NCBI GenBank assembly: GCA_913009755.1
Contig: CAJVWU010000037.1
Span: 1-38,466, forward strand
Length of the DNA stretch: 38,466 bases
DNA from: an uncultured Bacteroidia bacterium
Lineage (GTDB): Bacteria; Bacteroidota; Bacteroidia; Bacteroidales; F082
Direction of reading: 5' to 3'
Shown: in pieces, positions 1 through 8,006 of the stretch
Layout: every line of letters starts with the position of its first letter
Numbering within the stretch: the stretch's first letter is position 1
Program-made: the position numbers and the translations under genes
The notes under the pieces: generated by a model
What the model was told of the DNA's origin: nothing
The model's input: only the letters and a program-made list of their open reading frames with translations
Databases searched by the model: none

Positions 1-48
1 TTCTAAAATCTTCGTAACTTGCTCCTGTGTAAAGTGTATTCTTTTCAT
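1..48 (-). CDS. IS3-family transposase OrfA, N-terminus (partial)
   Basis: Read on the minus strand from an ATG at 46-48, the first 16 codons give MKRIHFTQEQVTKILE, which closely matches the conserved start of IS3-family OrfA (helix-turn-helix) proteins of the MKRxxFTEEQ type. The rest of the gene lies outside the window. OrfA binds the IS ends and regulates transposition together with the OrfAB transposase. The assignment rests on only 16 residues, so the family subgroup is uncertain. Confidence 0.7.
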   Translation of the reverse strand, partial: MKRIHFTQEQVTKILE

Positions 49-121
49 ATGCTAAATATTTTAAAGTTTTATCAACTCCAAATTTAGTTAAGATGCACTT
101 TACACACTTTTTGGGATAGTA
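1..121 (-). mobile_element. End of an IS3-type insertion sequence
   Basis: This stretch contains the start of OrfA (1-48, minus) and about 70 bp of IS leader. The outer end probably lies at 118-122, where the sequence CACTTTTTGGGATAGTA stops and a helicase reading frame begins. The pattern CCC-AAAAAGT near the end resembles IS150-type termini. The exact boundary and target duplication cannot be fixed without the other end of the element. Confidence 0.6.
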
Positions 122-679
122 TCTTTTGAAATTCCGGTTGCAGTTATTAACGAGGACGAACATTTAAAAATTGTTATCAATAAAATGATGCGGGTGGAGA
201 ACTATGAGCGGCATAAACGTGTAAAAAAGAATCTTCATCTGATCAATGAAAAACTTATGCCGGAAGTTTTAGCCGGAAAATGCAGGGTATTGCAGCAGGA
301 ACATCGTATCAAGATAGTTTTCAACGACAGTTTAAAATTAACGCAAGCGAGTGAAAGCGAAACGATTAAACATATCAAGCTACTTAAAAATATGGCAAAA
401 GAAATCAATTTACCGGTATTTATTACACTTGAGGTTCCGGGACAAACCGGAGAAAATCCTTTTACTTTCCCCAATGCCGGGTTTCTTAAAATCACTGCTA
501 TGGCCGACATTGTCTTGTTGATCAGAAAAATGGAAATATTGAAACCGGCATCAATAAATGAAAGCCCGGCCTGCGAAATTGCCGTGATAAAATCGCCGAC
601 AGGGGAAAATGGAACCGAAAAACTGTTTTTTTTCCCTCATTCCGGATTATTTAATGATTGGGTACCACCCAAAAAATAA
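122..679 (+). pseudogene. DnaB-like helicase/ATPase domain, 5'-truncated by IS
   Basis: An ATG at 185 would give a 164-aa protein, but the frame stays open leftwards to the IS end and reads ...VSFEIPVAV... before it, so coding sequence begins inside an interrupted gene. The segments resemble the C-terminal RecA-fold of DnaB-type replicative helicases: SFEIP for the SLEM motif, KIVFNDSLKLT for the Walker B strand, LPVFITLEVPG for the sensor strand, ADIVLLIRK, and a closing SPTGENGTEKLFFF for the K-RNG-TG motif. The Walker A part is missing, presumably displaced by the IS insertion. It is probably non-functional. A RadA- or KaiC-like ATPase is an alternative. Confidence 0.65.
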
Positions 680-699
680 TTTTTCAATATTTCTCCCCT

Positions 700-716
700 G
701 CGACACATTCTGTCGC
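700..716. promoter_or_regulatory. Inverted repeat GCGACA-N5-TGTCGC, operator candidate
   Basis: A perfect 6-bp inverted repeat with a CATTC spacer lies 11 bp upstream of the -7 box of the AAA/WYL operon. Its position overlapping the core promoter suits a repressor site, possibly for the WYL regulator encoded downstream. It is too short, and lacks a T-run, to be a convincing terminator for the preceding fragment. Confidence 0.4.
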
Positions 717-726
717 TACCCTTCCC

Positions 727-734
727 TACCTTTG
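727..734 (+). promoter_or_regulatory. Bacteroidota -7 box TACCTTTG for AAA/WYL operon
   Basis: TACCTTTG matches the TAnnTTTG consensus exactly and lies 16 bp upstream of the ATG at 751. No clear TTG -33 element is seen. The short leader is usual for this phylum. Confidence 0.6.
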
Positions 735-750
735 CTGAAAAAGTAAACAA

Positions 751-2418
751 ATGGAAACCGGTATCAAAAACAGGATTTTACAAAGCATCGGCAATGTTTT
801 CGATAAGTCGGAAGCCAGCAAGCTGGAAGACAAGCTTTTCCGGGAAATAGAATCCGACCTGGCTGTGCTTTCCGCCTATTTCCGCACTACCCCGATGCAG
901 GCCTTCATCCTGGCCCACATTTTTGCATTGAATTACAAAGGGGATACAGTGGATTTCAGCGATTTGGTGGACCATCTGAAATGCAATCCCATGAAATTGC
1001 TGGTTTACAACAACGACATCGAAACCCTGTGGTCGAAAGGGCTCATCATCAGGGAAAGGTCGCGCCATCGCCCGGAGGTATCTTTGTCCAACGACCAGTT
1101 TACCGTCAGCGAAACCATCACACAGGCAATACTGGATAACAAACCGGTTCCCGAAACCACTGAAAAGATCGGCAATGTGATAGGCCTCCTTGAAAAGATC
1201 AATGACATGGCGGAAAAAAGCAACGACAAAATGCTTCATCCCATGGAACTGTTTGAACGTATCCGTCTGATCATTGAAGCCTATCAGGAATATTCCCTGA
1301 TCAAAAAAGTAAAGCAAATGAAACTGGGCGACAAGGATGCTTTCCTTTTCCTGTATCTCACATGGAAAACCATTACCGGCACCGAATCGGTTTCCATTGG
1401 CACGATCGGCGACATGATGTTCCGGAACCAGGTGAAAAAGATTGCTTACATCCAAAAAATACTGAACAATGAAAATGATTTGATCACAAAGGAACTTTTA
1501 GAGATCGTTCCTGAAAAGTTTTTTCACGATACGCAGTTAAAACTGACTGATCTGTCGCTGGCCATTCTGCAGGAAAACGGGATAAAGCTTTTTGTAAAAA
1601 ACAAGCGGAACCGACAGGTTGTAGCACCGGAAACGATTCCCTTTAAACAGCTTTTCTACAATGATGAAAACAAAAAGCAACTGGAACTGGTTGAAAACTC
1701 TTTAAAAGAAAGAAACCTGAGAAAGATCCAAAAGCGGTTGTCAGGTAAAAACCTGCCGCAAGGGATCACGGTCTTGTTATACGGCCCACCCGGCACGGGG
1801 AAAACGGAAACTGTTTTTCAGTGGGCGAAAAGGACAAACAGGGAAATCATCAGGTTGGACATCAGCCGCTCAAAATCGTTCTGGTTCGGCGAAAGCGAAA
1901 AGATCGTCAAAAAGATATTTACCGATTACCGGACTTATGCCCGGCAATGTAAAATAACCCCCATCCTGCTTTTCAATGAAGCCGATGCCATAATCACCAA
2001 ACGTGTAAACCGTTCAGAAAGTCCTGTCAGTCAGACGGAAAACGATATCCAGAACATTATTCTTGAAGAACTGGAACATTTTGAAGGCATCTTCATTGCC
2101 ACAACCAACCTGGCGGAAAACCTGGATTCTGCTTTCGACAGGCGTTTCCTTTTTAAAATAAAACTGGAAAAACCGGAGGTATCAGTCAAAGCCAGGATAT
2201 GGAAATCAAAATTGAAGAGTTTATCTATTTCAAATTGTAAATTGCTGGCCGGCAGGTTTGACTTTTCTGGCGGTCAGATTGACAATGTAGTCAGAAAAAC
2301 AGAAATGAACGAAATCATATACGGTCCGCCACCGGAAATGGAGAATATTGTCAGGTTTTGTGAGGAAGAGGAAATGCAGAAAAGCACCAGAATTAAAATA
2401 GGTTACCTTAAAAACTAA
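751..2418 (+). CDS. AAA+ ATPase with long N-terminal domain
   Basis: This 555-aa protein has a helical N-terminal region (about residues 1-300) that I do not recognise and a C-terminal AAA+ module. Walker A is GPPGTGKT at residues 345-352. Walker B is LLFNEAD at about 406-412, with Asn replacing the usual Asp before Glu. Sensor 1 is ATTNL, and an arginine-finger region DSAFDRRF follows. AAA+ proteins use ATP to remodel proteins or nucleic acids; the substrate here is unknown. A WYL regulator starts 4 bp after its stop, so the two form an operon driven from TACCTTTG at 727. Such ATPase/WYL pairs occur in stress or defence settings, but no effector is visible next to it. Confidence 0.8.
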   Translation: METGIKNRILQSIGNVFDKSEASKLEDKLFREIESDLAVLSAYFRTTPMQAFILAHIFALNYKGDTVDFSDLVDHLKCNPMKLLVYNNDIETLWSKGLIIRERSRHRPEVSLSNDQFTVSETITQAILDNKPVPETTEKIGNVIGLLEKINDMAEKSNDKMLHPMELFERIRLIIEAYQEYSLIKKVKQMKLGDKDAFLFLYLTWKTITGTESVSIGTIGDMMFRNQVKKIAYIQKILNNENDLITKELLEIVPEKFFHDTQLKLTDLSLAILQENGIKLFVKNKRNRQVVAPETIPFKQLFYNDENKKQLELVENSLKERNLRKIQKRLSGKNLPQGITVLLYGPPGTGKTETVFQWAKRTNREIIRLDISRSKSFWFGESEKIVKKIFTDYRTYARQCKITPILLFNEADAIITKRVNRSESPVSQTENDIQNIILEELEHFEGIFIATTNLAENLDSAFDRRFLFKIKLEKPEVSVKARIWKSKLKSLSISNCKLLAGRFDFSGGQIDNVVRKTEMNEIIYGPPPEMENIVRFCEEEEMQKSTRIKIGYLKN

Positions 2419-2422
2419 AAAT

Positions 2423-3325
2423 ATGTCAAAAAAAATCGCAATAACACGTTACTATTTGATATTTCAGAAACTCCGCAGGTTTCCTGCAACTTTTGAAGAT
2501 ATATCGGATTACCTTGCCCTGGAATCGGAAATTCAGGGATATGATTTCAGGATTTCCAAACGTACTTTCCAGCGTGACATCAAAGATATACGTCTCATTT
2601 ACAAAATTGATATCCGGTACAGTGCAGAAAAAGGGGGCTATTACATTTATGAAGATGATTCATTTGACCTGACGGGAAGAATCCTGGAAGCGTTCGATGT
2701 GTTTAATGCACTCAATGTGAGTGACCGCTTATCGCGTTATATCCATTTTGAAAAACGCAAATCGCGTGGCACTGAAAATATATACGGGATATTGCATGCC
2801 ATCAAAAACCGGTTTCTGATCATTTTTACCCACCGGAAATATTGGGAAGAAGGCATCACAAAAAGAACCGTTGAACCCTATGCGCTCAAAGAATTCAACA
2901 ACCGGTGGTATGTTATCGGCAAAGACCATAAGGATGGCAGGATCAAAAGTTTCGGGCTGGACAGGATCACTGACCTGGAGATAACTAAAGCGAAATTTAC
3001 GTTTCCCGGTGATTTTGATGTGAACGAATATTACAAATACTGCTTTGGCATCGTGGGGCCTCCCGAAGGTCAGCAACCGGAAGATATTATCCTTTCTTTT
3101 ACGAAACAGGAAGGAAGATACATCAAATCGTTGCCCCTGCATGAAACGCAGGAAATCATTAAAGACGATGAAAACGGACTGGTCATAAAACTGAAATTAT
3201 ACATTACCTATGATTTTATTATGGAACTGCTTTCGCACGGGGATCAGGTCAAAGTGATTGAACCCAATGGTTTGATTAATAAAATCAAAACAACTTATCA
3301 AAATGCATTAAAACTTTATAATTAA
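2423..3325 (+). CDS. WYL-domain transcriptional regulator
   Basis: The 300-aa protein has an N-terminal winged helix-turn-helix of the DeoR/HTH_11 kind (about residues 1-60, with ISKRTFQRDIKDI as the probable recognition region) and a central WYL domain (about 140-200). In the latter, NRWYVIG stands at the canonical WYL tract and KSFGLDRI follows. WYL domains sense ligands, often nucleic acids or nucleotides, and control transcription. The start at 2423 is 4 bp after the AAA+ stop, so translation is probably coupled. It may autoregulate through the inverted repeat at 700-716, which is inference. Confidence 0.85.
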   Translation: MSKKIAITRYYLIFQKLRRFPATFEDISDYLALESEIQGYDFRISKRTFQRDIKDIRLIYKIDIRYSAEKGGYYIYEDDSFDLTGRILEAFDVFNALNVSDRLSRYIHFEKRKSRGTENIYGILHAIKNRFLIIFTHRKYWEEGITKRTVEPYALKEFNNRWYVIGKDHKDGRIKSFGLDRITDLEITKAKFTFPGDFDVNEYYKYCFGIVGPPEGQQPEDIILSFTKQEGRYIKSLPLHETQEIIKDDENGLVIKLKLYITYDFIMELLSHGDQVKVIEPNGLINKIKTTYQNALKLYN

Positions 3326-3536
3326 GCATAATAAAATTGAATATTATTAAACTAAACAAATTTGATGACTGGTACAAACAAATTTAAAATGAAGTTGTTT
3401 AAAGTTAACCATTACATAATCAATCAATCCCGAACTATCTGGATTGAACAGAAAGAATGATACAAGAATATCGAAAATCAATATATTAACACCGGCCGAA
3501 ACAATCCGGAAGAAAAAAGCGGTTATCTGAGAATAT

Positions 3537-3544
3537 TATCTTTG
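3537..3544 (+). promoter_or_regulatory. Bacteroidota -7 box TATCTTTG
   Basis: An exact TAnnTTTG match lies 22 bp upstream of the ATG at 3567. The rest of the 3326-3566 spacer shows no gene and no obvious terminator after the WYL gene. Confidence 0.55.
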
Positions 3545-3566
3545 CAACTTCTTCCACTTTATTTTT

Positions 3567-4543
3567 ATGCTAAACAATACATTGGAATCACTTGATCATA
3601 TCAGGCTTAATTTTAGTCCTGCAAGTTTGAATATGCTTAATATTGCCTTGGCAATCATTATGTTTGGTGTTGCCCTTGAAATTAAATTATCTCATTTTGT
3701 TGAAATAATTAAACGACCCAAATCAGTACTCATTGGTTTTTTATCACAGTTTGTTGCACTTCCGCTGATTACTTTTTTATTGACGGTTATTTTCAAGGAC
3801 TATCTTACCCCTACACTGGCTTTGGGTATGATACTGGTTGCCGCCTGCCCCGGCGGCAACATTTCCAATTTTATTTCATCGCTGGCAAGAGCCAATGTAG
3901 CACTGTCGGTAAGTTTAACTGCTATTGCAACAATTGGCGCCCTGTTTTTACGCCACTCAACTTTTCCATTTGGGGAAGTTGGTTTATTGAGATTTATTCA
4001 AAAACAGATGCAAATGCGTTGGTCAGGCCTTTAGAAATAGATACCGTCCAGATGTTTCGAACTGTATTTCTTATCTTAGGAATTCCCCTTATACTTGGTA
4101 TATTAATTAATACAAGATTTCCCGGGTTGGCAGCTAAATTGGTTGTGCCTATAAAAAGGTTATCCATCATCATTTTTTCAGGTATTGTTATACTGGCACT
4201 CTCAAACAATTTCAGTTATTTTTTACAAGCCATCCGTTTTGTGTTTTTTATTGTTCTCATTCAAAACGCATTGGCTTTTGCAACCGGTTACGGTCTTGGG
4301 AGTTTATTTAAAATTTCTCCAAAAGACCGTAAAACCATCTCTATTGAAACGGGGATGCAAAACAGCGGATTGGCCCTGGTACTTATTTTTAATCCAAAGA
4401 TTTTCCCTCCTGAGATGGAATTAGGAGGGATGGCTATAATAGCAGCCTGGTGGGGTATCTGGCACATAATTGCCGGACTGGCCCTCGCCGGTTACTGGTC
4501 AAATTTTTCTTTCGGTCTGCGTCCGGGTAAAGTCAAATTGTAA
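3567..4543 (+). pseudogene. Bile acid:sodium symporter (SBF/BASS) family, one-base frameshift
   Basis: The frame from 3567 encodes the N-terminal half of a BASS-family transporter (FGVALEIKL, GMILVAACPGGNISNFISSLA) up to ...IGALF. It then goes out of frame and stops at 4034. Reading the next frame from the same point gives TPLNFSIWGSWFIEIYSKTD and continues without a break through RPLEIDTVQMF to a stop at 4543. One extra T in the T5 run at 3945-3949 restores a 325-aa protein, the usual length. The family moves bile acids or other organic anions with Na+ across the inner membrane. This is either a real inactivating deletion or a homopolymer sequencing error. Confidence 0.85.
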
Positions 4544-4561
4544 CCTGTTTAAAAGTTAGTG

Positions 4562-5893
4562 ATGGGATTTCATGATATTGAGAAAAAGTCAATCTGGTAC
4601 TCTTTTTTACTGCATATAGTTGTCATCCCCTGGCATAATATTATTTTTTACCGGAAAATATTCATTAATTTTCGTGAACGTATACCCAAAAATGATCATG
4701 TAATATTTGCACCAAATCATCAGAATGCTTTGCTGGATGCACTGGCACTTTTATGCAACATAGACAGGCAACTGGTATTTCTGGCCAGATCGGATATATT
4801 CAAAAAGAAAAAAATCGCCGGAATTTTATATTTTCTGAAAATTTTACCTGTATTCAGGAAAAGGGATGGATTGCGTTCAGTTAAAAATAATATGGAAACT
4901 TTTGATAAAACAGCTGAAGTAATTCAGGCCAAAAATGGTCTCGTTATCCTGCCGGAAGGTGACTTTGTTAGAAAACACCAATTGCGGCCATTAAAAAAGG
5001 GGTTTGCCCGCATTGCTTTTCAAGCCGGGGAAGCCAATGATTTTGGCCTGGATATTAAAATAGTTCCGGTTGGCCTCCATTATAGCAGTTTTAGTGAACT
5101 GCGCTGTGACCTGATTATCAATTTTGGTCATCCGGTAGCTGTTTCAAAATATTATGACCTATACAAATCAGCACCGGCTGTCGCCATCAACAAACTGACT
5201 AATGCGCTTAAAGATGCTTTAAGACAGGTTATGCTTGAGCTGCCTGATCAGGATTATGAGATGTTTTACGATTTGATTCAGATCAGCCGGGCAAGGTTGG
5301 ATCAGTTAAAAATAAAACCGGCAAATGATTTAAAAACTGAACAGGAAACCACTTCAAAACTGATCCGCCTTCAGGCAAATGACCCTGCCGGATACACACT
5401 GTTGAAAAATGCATTTCAAAAATTTTGCAATCAACTTAACCTGACGTCAGTAAATAAAGAAACCTTCATTAAATCTAAAGCAGAACCGCTTATTTTAAGT
5501 TTAAAGAGCCTGGGATTGCTATTAGGGATCCCTTTCTATTTATATGCTGTAATCAACAACATGGTACCGTTTCTTATCACCGGGGGTTTTGTCAGGATGA
5601 TAAAGGATGTAGCATTCCGAAATTCTTTCCGGTTTGTTATTTCATTACTGGTTTTTCCAACGCTGTATATTATTCAATTTATACTCGTGTTCGTATTTAC
5701 TGCATGGTGGTTTGCCATACTTTATCTTGCTGTTTTGCCATTTTCATGGATATTCACCGTCTCTTTTTCCAGGATAAGTATCCATACGGTTCACGAATGG
5801 GAACTATTATTTCTTAAAATTACCAATCCATCAGTCTATAAAAATTTATATAAAGCTTACAACGAGGTAATAAACTTAATGGAGGTAAAATAA
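4562..5893 (+). CDS. PlsC-like glycerolipid acyltransferase
   Basis: The protein is about 443 aa from the ATG at 4562; a GTG at 4559 would add one residue. The N-terminal half has acyltransferase motifs: NHQNALLDA (the His/Asp block), a middle basic block FRKRDGLRSVKNN, and VILPEGDFVRK (the PEG block). The His-Asp spacing is one residue longer than the classic HX4D, apparently a variant form. The C-terminal region has two or three hydrophobic segments (LSLKSLGLLLGIPFYLYAV, FVISLLVFPTLYIIQF, WWFAILYLAVLPFSW), so the enzyme is membrane-bound. It probably acylates glycerol-phosphate or a lysophospholipid. It starts 18 bp after the transporter stop and may be cotranscribed with it. Confidence 0.8.
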   Translation: MGFHDIEKKSIWYSFLLHIVVIPWHNIIFYRKIFINFRERIPKNDHVIFAPNHQNALLDALALLCNIDRQLVFLARSDIFKKKKIAGILYFLKILPVFRKRDGLRSVKNNMETFDKTAEVIQAKNGLVILPEGDFVRKHQLRPLKKGFARIAFQAGEANDFGLDIKIVPVGLHYSSFSELRCDLIINFGHPVAVSKYYDLYKSAPAVAINKLTNALKDALRQVMLELPDQDYEMFYDLIQISRARLDQLKIKPANDLKTEQETTSKLIRLQANDPAGYTLLKNAFQKFCNQLNLTSVNKETFIKSKAEPLILSLKSLGLLLGIPFYLYAVINNMVPFLITGGFVRMIKDVAFRNSFRFVISLLVFPTLYIIQFILVFVFTAWWFAILYLAVLPFSWIFTVSFSRISIHTVHEWELLFLKITNPSVYKNLYKAYNEVINLMEVK

Positions 5894-5965
5894 TTCAGAC
5901 ATATAATGCTGAATGAAACATAAAACCGGAAATAATCCTAAACAAGGACCTTCAAACTGCCCCCC

Positions 5966-7444
5966 TCATTTATTCAATACTAAAACCTTTTTTATCGAGG
6001 TATATTTTCCTGCTTTCAGGGAAATCAGGTAAAGGCCGTTCCGGAGGTTGTATGTAGTAAAATTGATCTCGTATTCACCCCTGTTTTGATATTGATCGTA
6101 AAAGAGCTTGACGACACTTCCGGTCAGGTCAAAGATTTCAACTACTACCCGGGCATCATCTTTTAGGGAAAAAGAAAGTGTTCCTTTTGAATTAACAGGG
6201 TTAGGCCTGACTGTAAACTCAGAAATGATGCTGTGTTCTTCAATATTCTCCACACCAATCTGAACATAATTGACTTTGGTTTCCGTATTGGTTTCATTGC
6301 CGTTGCTTGCGGTCAGTTTAACCGTATAATAACCTGTCACATCATACACATGCGAAGGGTTTTGTTCATCAGAAGTTGCACCGTCCCCGAAATCCCACAT
6401 CCAGGTTGTGGGATTCATAGAGGTAAGGTCAGTAAACTGAACCGTATGCGGGGGGGCTGAGGCAATCGGATTATCAGCGGTAAATTCCGCATCAAGTATT
6501 TCTTTTAACTGAAAATCCTGTCTGACGGAATCACCGGTAACCAGGTCGAGGTTAATGCTGGCCGTATCGTAACTGAATTTTGTAACCATTATATTTGTTA
6601 TTCCGGCAGGTAGTTCATCAAAATGATAAAAGCCATCCTGATCTGTCAGTATTTCTCCCGTGCCCGAGGCATAAACAATGGCATCTTCAATCGGTTCATC
6701 CGTTGCGAGGTCGGTTACGTAACCATTCACTTTAGCCGTGTAACTAAACCCCTTGACGTTAACCAATAATTTAACAAAGTCAATGGCATATCCATCGCCG
6801 GCACCCGTTGTTGTATCATCAAAAATGATACTCAGCGAGTCGTACCCAATCAGATAAAGATGATCCTGCGGAATAACCACATTGATAATCTTACCGATCG
6901 GCCCGGTTTGCTTCAACGCATTAACTATACCTGAAATATAAGGGGCATCCACTCCGTTGATGTTTACAAAATAATCAGCACCAAACAATGGTGCCTGAAA
7001 ATCATCTACGAAAATTTGAAGCATTGCAGTTTCGACCTGCATATCGCCAAGATCAAAATTTAACACAATGTGCATAGGCAGATTTTCCGGCCGCGAAGTG
7101 TAAATAGTATACCCATCCTGTCCCGCGGGAGGTGAACCGTTATAGCTGGTTACTACCATAATCCTGTCGGTACCCGGGGCATCGGTTGAGTCCGGATCCC
7201 AGGGAAAAGCATGAGATGGTGTGGAATGGCCCGAAAACGGATCAAATCCTTCATTCCATCCAAATCCAAGGTTATCAATATCACCCGACCGCACCATCAT
7301 ACCGGCCTCGGGTGTATCGAACAGTGTGACGTACTGTTTTGTCCAGTCACCATTAGCATCGTCTCTTACCTGCAGTGTTTGGCTGAAAGAAAAAGATGAG
7401 ATCATCACGATGAAGAAAACAATAGAAAATGTAAAAATCTTCAT
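5966..7444 (-). CDS. Secreted PKD-domain protein with T9SS sorting signal
   Basis: Translation from the ATG at 7444 gives 492 aa. A longer frame to 7480 is rejected because that start lies upstream of the promoter. A signal peptide (MKIFTFSIVFFIVMISSFSF) is followed by an unrecognised region of about 200 residues, a carboxypeptidase-regulatory-like beta-sandwich (VNGYVTDLATDEPIEDA...), a PKD domain (WMWDFGDGATSDEQNPSHVY) and a C-terminal Por/T9SS type A sorting domain (VRPNPVNSKGTLSFSL... ending IKKVLVLNK). It should cross the outer membrane by type IX secretion and be released or anchored at the surface. The binding partner is unknown, and no catalytic domain is visible. Confidence 0.85.
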   Translation of the reverse strand: MKIFTFSIVFFIVMISSFSFSQTLQVRDDANGDWTKQYVTLFDTPEAGMMVRSGDIDNLGFGWNEGFDPFSGHSTPSHAFPWDPDSTDAPGTDRIMVVTSYNGSPPAGQDGYTIYTSRPENLPMHIVLNFDLGDMQVETAMLQIFVDDFQAPLFGADYFVNINGVDAPYISGIVNALKQTGPIGKIINVVIPQDHLYLIGYDSLSIIFDDTTTGAGDGYAIDFVKLLVNVKGFSYTAKVNGYVTDLATDEPIEDAIVYASGTGEILTDQDGFYHFDELPAGITNIMVTKFSYDTASINLDLVTGDSVRQDFQLKEILDAEFTADNPIASAPPHTVQFTDLTSMNPTTWMWDFGDGATSDEQNPSHVYDVTGYYTVKLTASNGNETNTETKVNYVQIGVENIEEHSIISEFTVRPNPVNSKGTLSFSLKDDARVVVEIFDLTGSVVKLFYDQYQNRGEYEINFTTYNLRNGLYLISLKAGKYTSIKKVLVLNK

Positions 7445-7467
7445 AATAGTTGTTTTTTTGGTTTCGT

Positions 7468-7498
7468 CAAATGTAGTCAAAAAATCTTAAAAATCAAT
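7468..7498 (-). promoter_or_regulatory. Promoter TTG-N19-TACATTTG for T9SS protein
   Basis: On the minus strand TACATTTG (7468-7475) matches TAnnTTTG, and TTG at 7495-7497 sits 19 bp upstream as a -33 element. The -7 box ends 23 bp before the ATG at 7444, which decides that start. Confidence 0.65.
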
Positions 7499-7765
7499 TT
7501 TTTATATTTAATTCTTTAATTCTCCCCATCAGGTTAAAGCTAACCTTTGAGAAAAAGATTCACTTTACGTATTCCCGCATTCCATTCACGGAATTCCGCA
7601 AACCCCTTCCCTGTCCTATTTAGAGCGAATTTGAATTAGTAAAAATGCCTGATTGGTATCTGTAAGGATTACTGTTAGTTATCCCAAAAATTAATTCTGA
7701 TTACCACATAAAAAAATTTCCGGCTTAACTATTGCCTAAAAGGGATAACTGCAACAGCTACACCA
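7499..7765. other. Non-coding leader region of the hydrogenase operon
   Basis: No convincing ORF is seen between the divergent T9SS and hydrogenase transcripts. It holds a 6-bp inverted repeat AGGTTA-N4-TAACCT (7531-7546), a perfect 10-bp palindrome CGGAATTCCG (7589-7598) and a longer split inverted repeat described separately. No exact TAnnTTTG box faces the hydrogenase genes, so the operon promoter may depend on an activator or an alternative sigma factor. Confidence 0.5.
7672..7757 (+). promoter_or_regulatory. Long inverted repeat just upstream of hydrogenase operon
   Basis: CTGTT-AG-TTATCCC at 7672-7685 is complementary to GGGATAA-CT-GC-AACAG at 7742-7757. The stem is 14 bp with a 2-nt bulge around a 56-nt loop, and it ends 8 bp before the ATG at 7766. 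It could be a 5'UTR hairpin controlling translation of the first gene, or a small non-autonomous repeat. Confidence 0.45.
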
Positions 7766-7978
7766 ATGGATAAAGCCACAATTTGCTTTAAAGGCAAAGT
7801 TGCCGAACTCATGGAAAATAAAGGAGTACTTCAGGCAAAAATTGTTTGCGATACGGACAGTCTTCTCATATCGGTTGAAAATGTTGATCAACTTGAACTT
7901 GGAGGTAATGTGACCATTGAAGGGGAACTTAAAATAAAGTCCATACAGATTGACGAGATGAAGACAAAGAAGCAATAA
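7766..7978 (+). CDS. Small (70 aa) unknown protein leading the hydrogenase operon
   Basis: This ATG-started 70-aa protein reads as a likely small beta-barrel: alternating hydrophobic strands such as TICFKGKVAEL, GVLQAKIVCD, SLLISVENV, VTIEGELKIKSIQI, and a Lys-rich tail. It ends 28 bp before the hydrogenase small subunit and has the same orientation, so it is probably cotranscribed. It is similar in size to HypC but lacks the MCLA(I/V)P start of that chaperone, so it is not HypC. It has single cysteines at about positions 7 and 28. A role in hydrogenase assembly or sensing would be guesswork. Confidence 0.6.
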   Translation: MDKATICFKGKVAELMENKGVLQAKIVCDTDSLLISVENVDQLELGGNVTIEGELKIKSIQIDEMKTKKQ

Positions 7979-8006
7979 GAACATAACCATCACAAATACC
8001 ATTATT

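Noticed and set aside
778..1455. 225-aa minus-strand ORF
   Set aside because: It is the antisense shadow of the AAA+ ATPase gene, which has clear Walker motifs.
4019..4543. Separate 174-aa transporter gene
   Set aside because: It begins with TTG in the middle of a conserved BASS domain and is the second half of the frameshifted gene from 3567.
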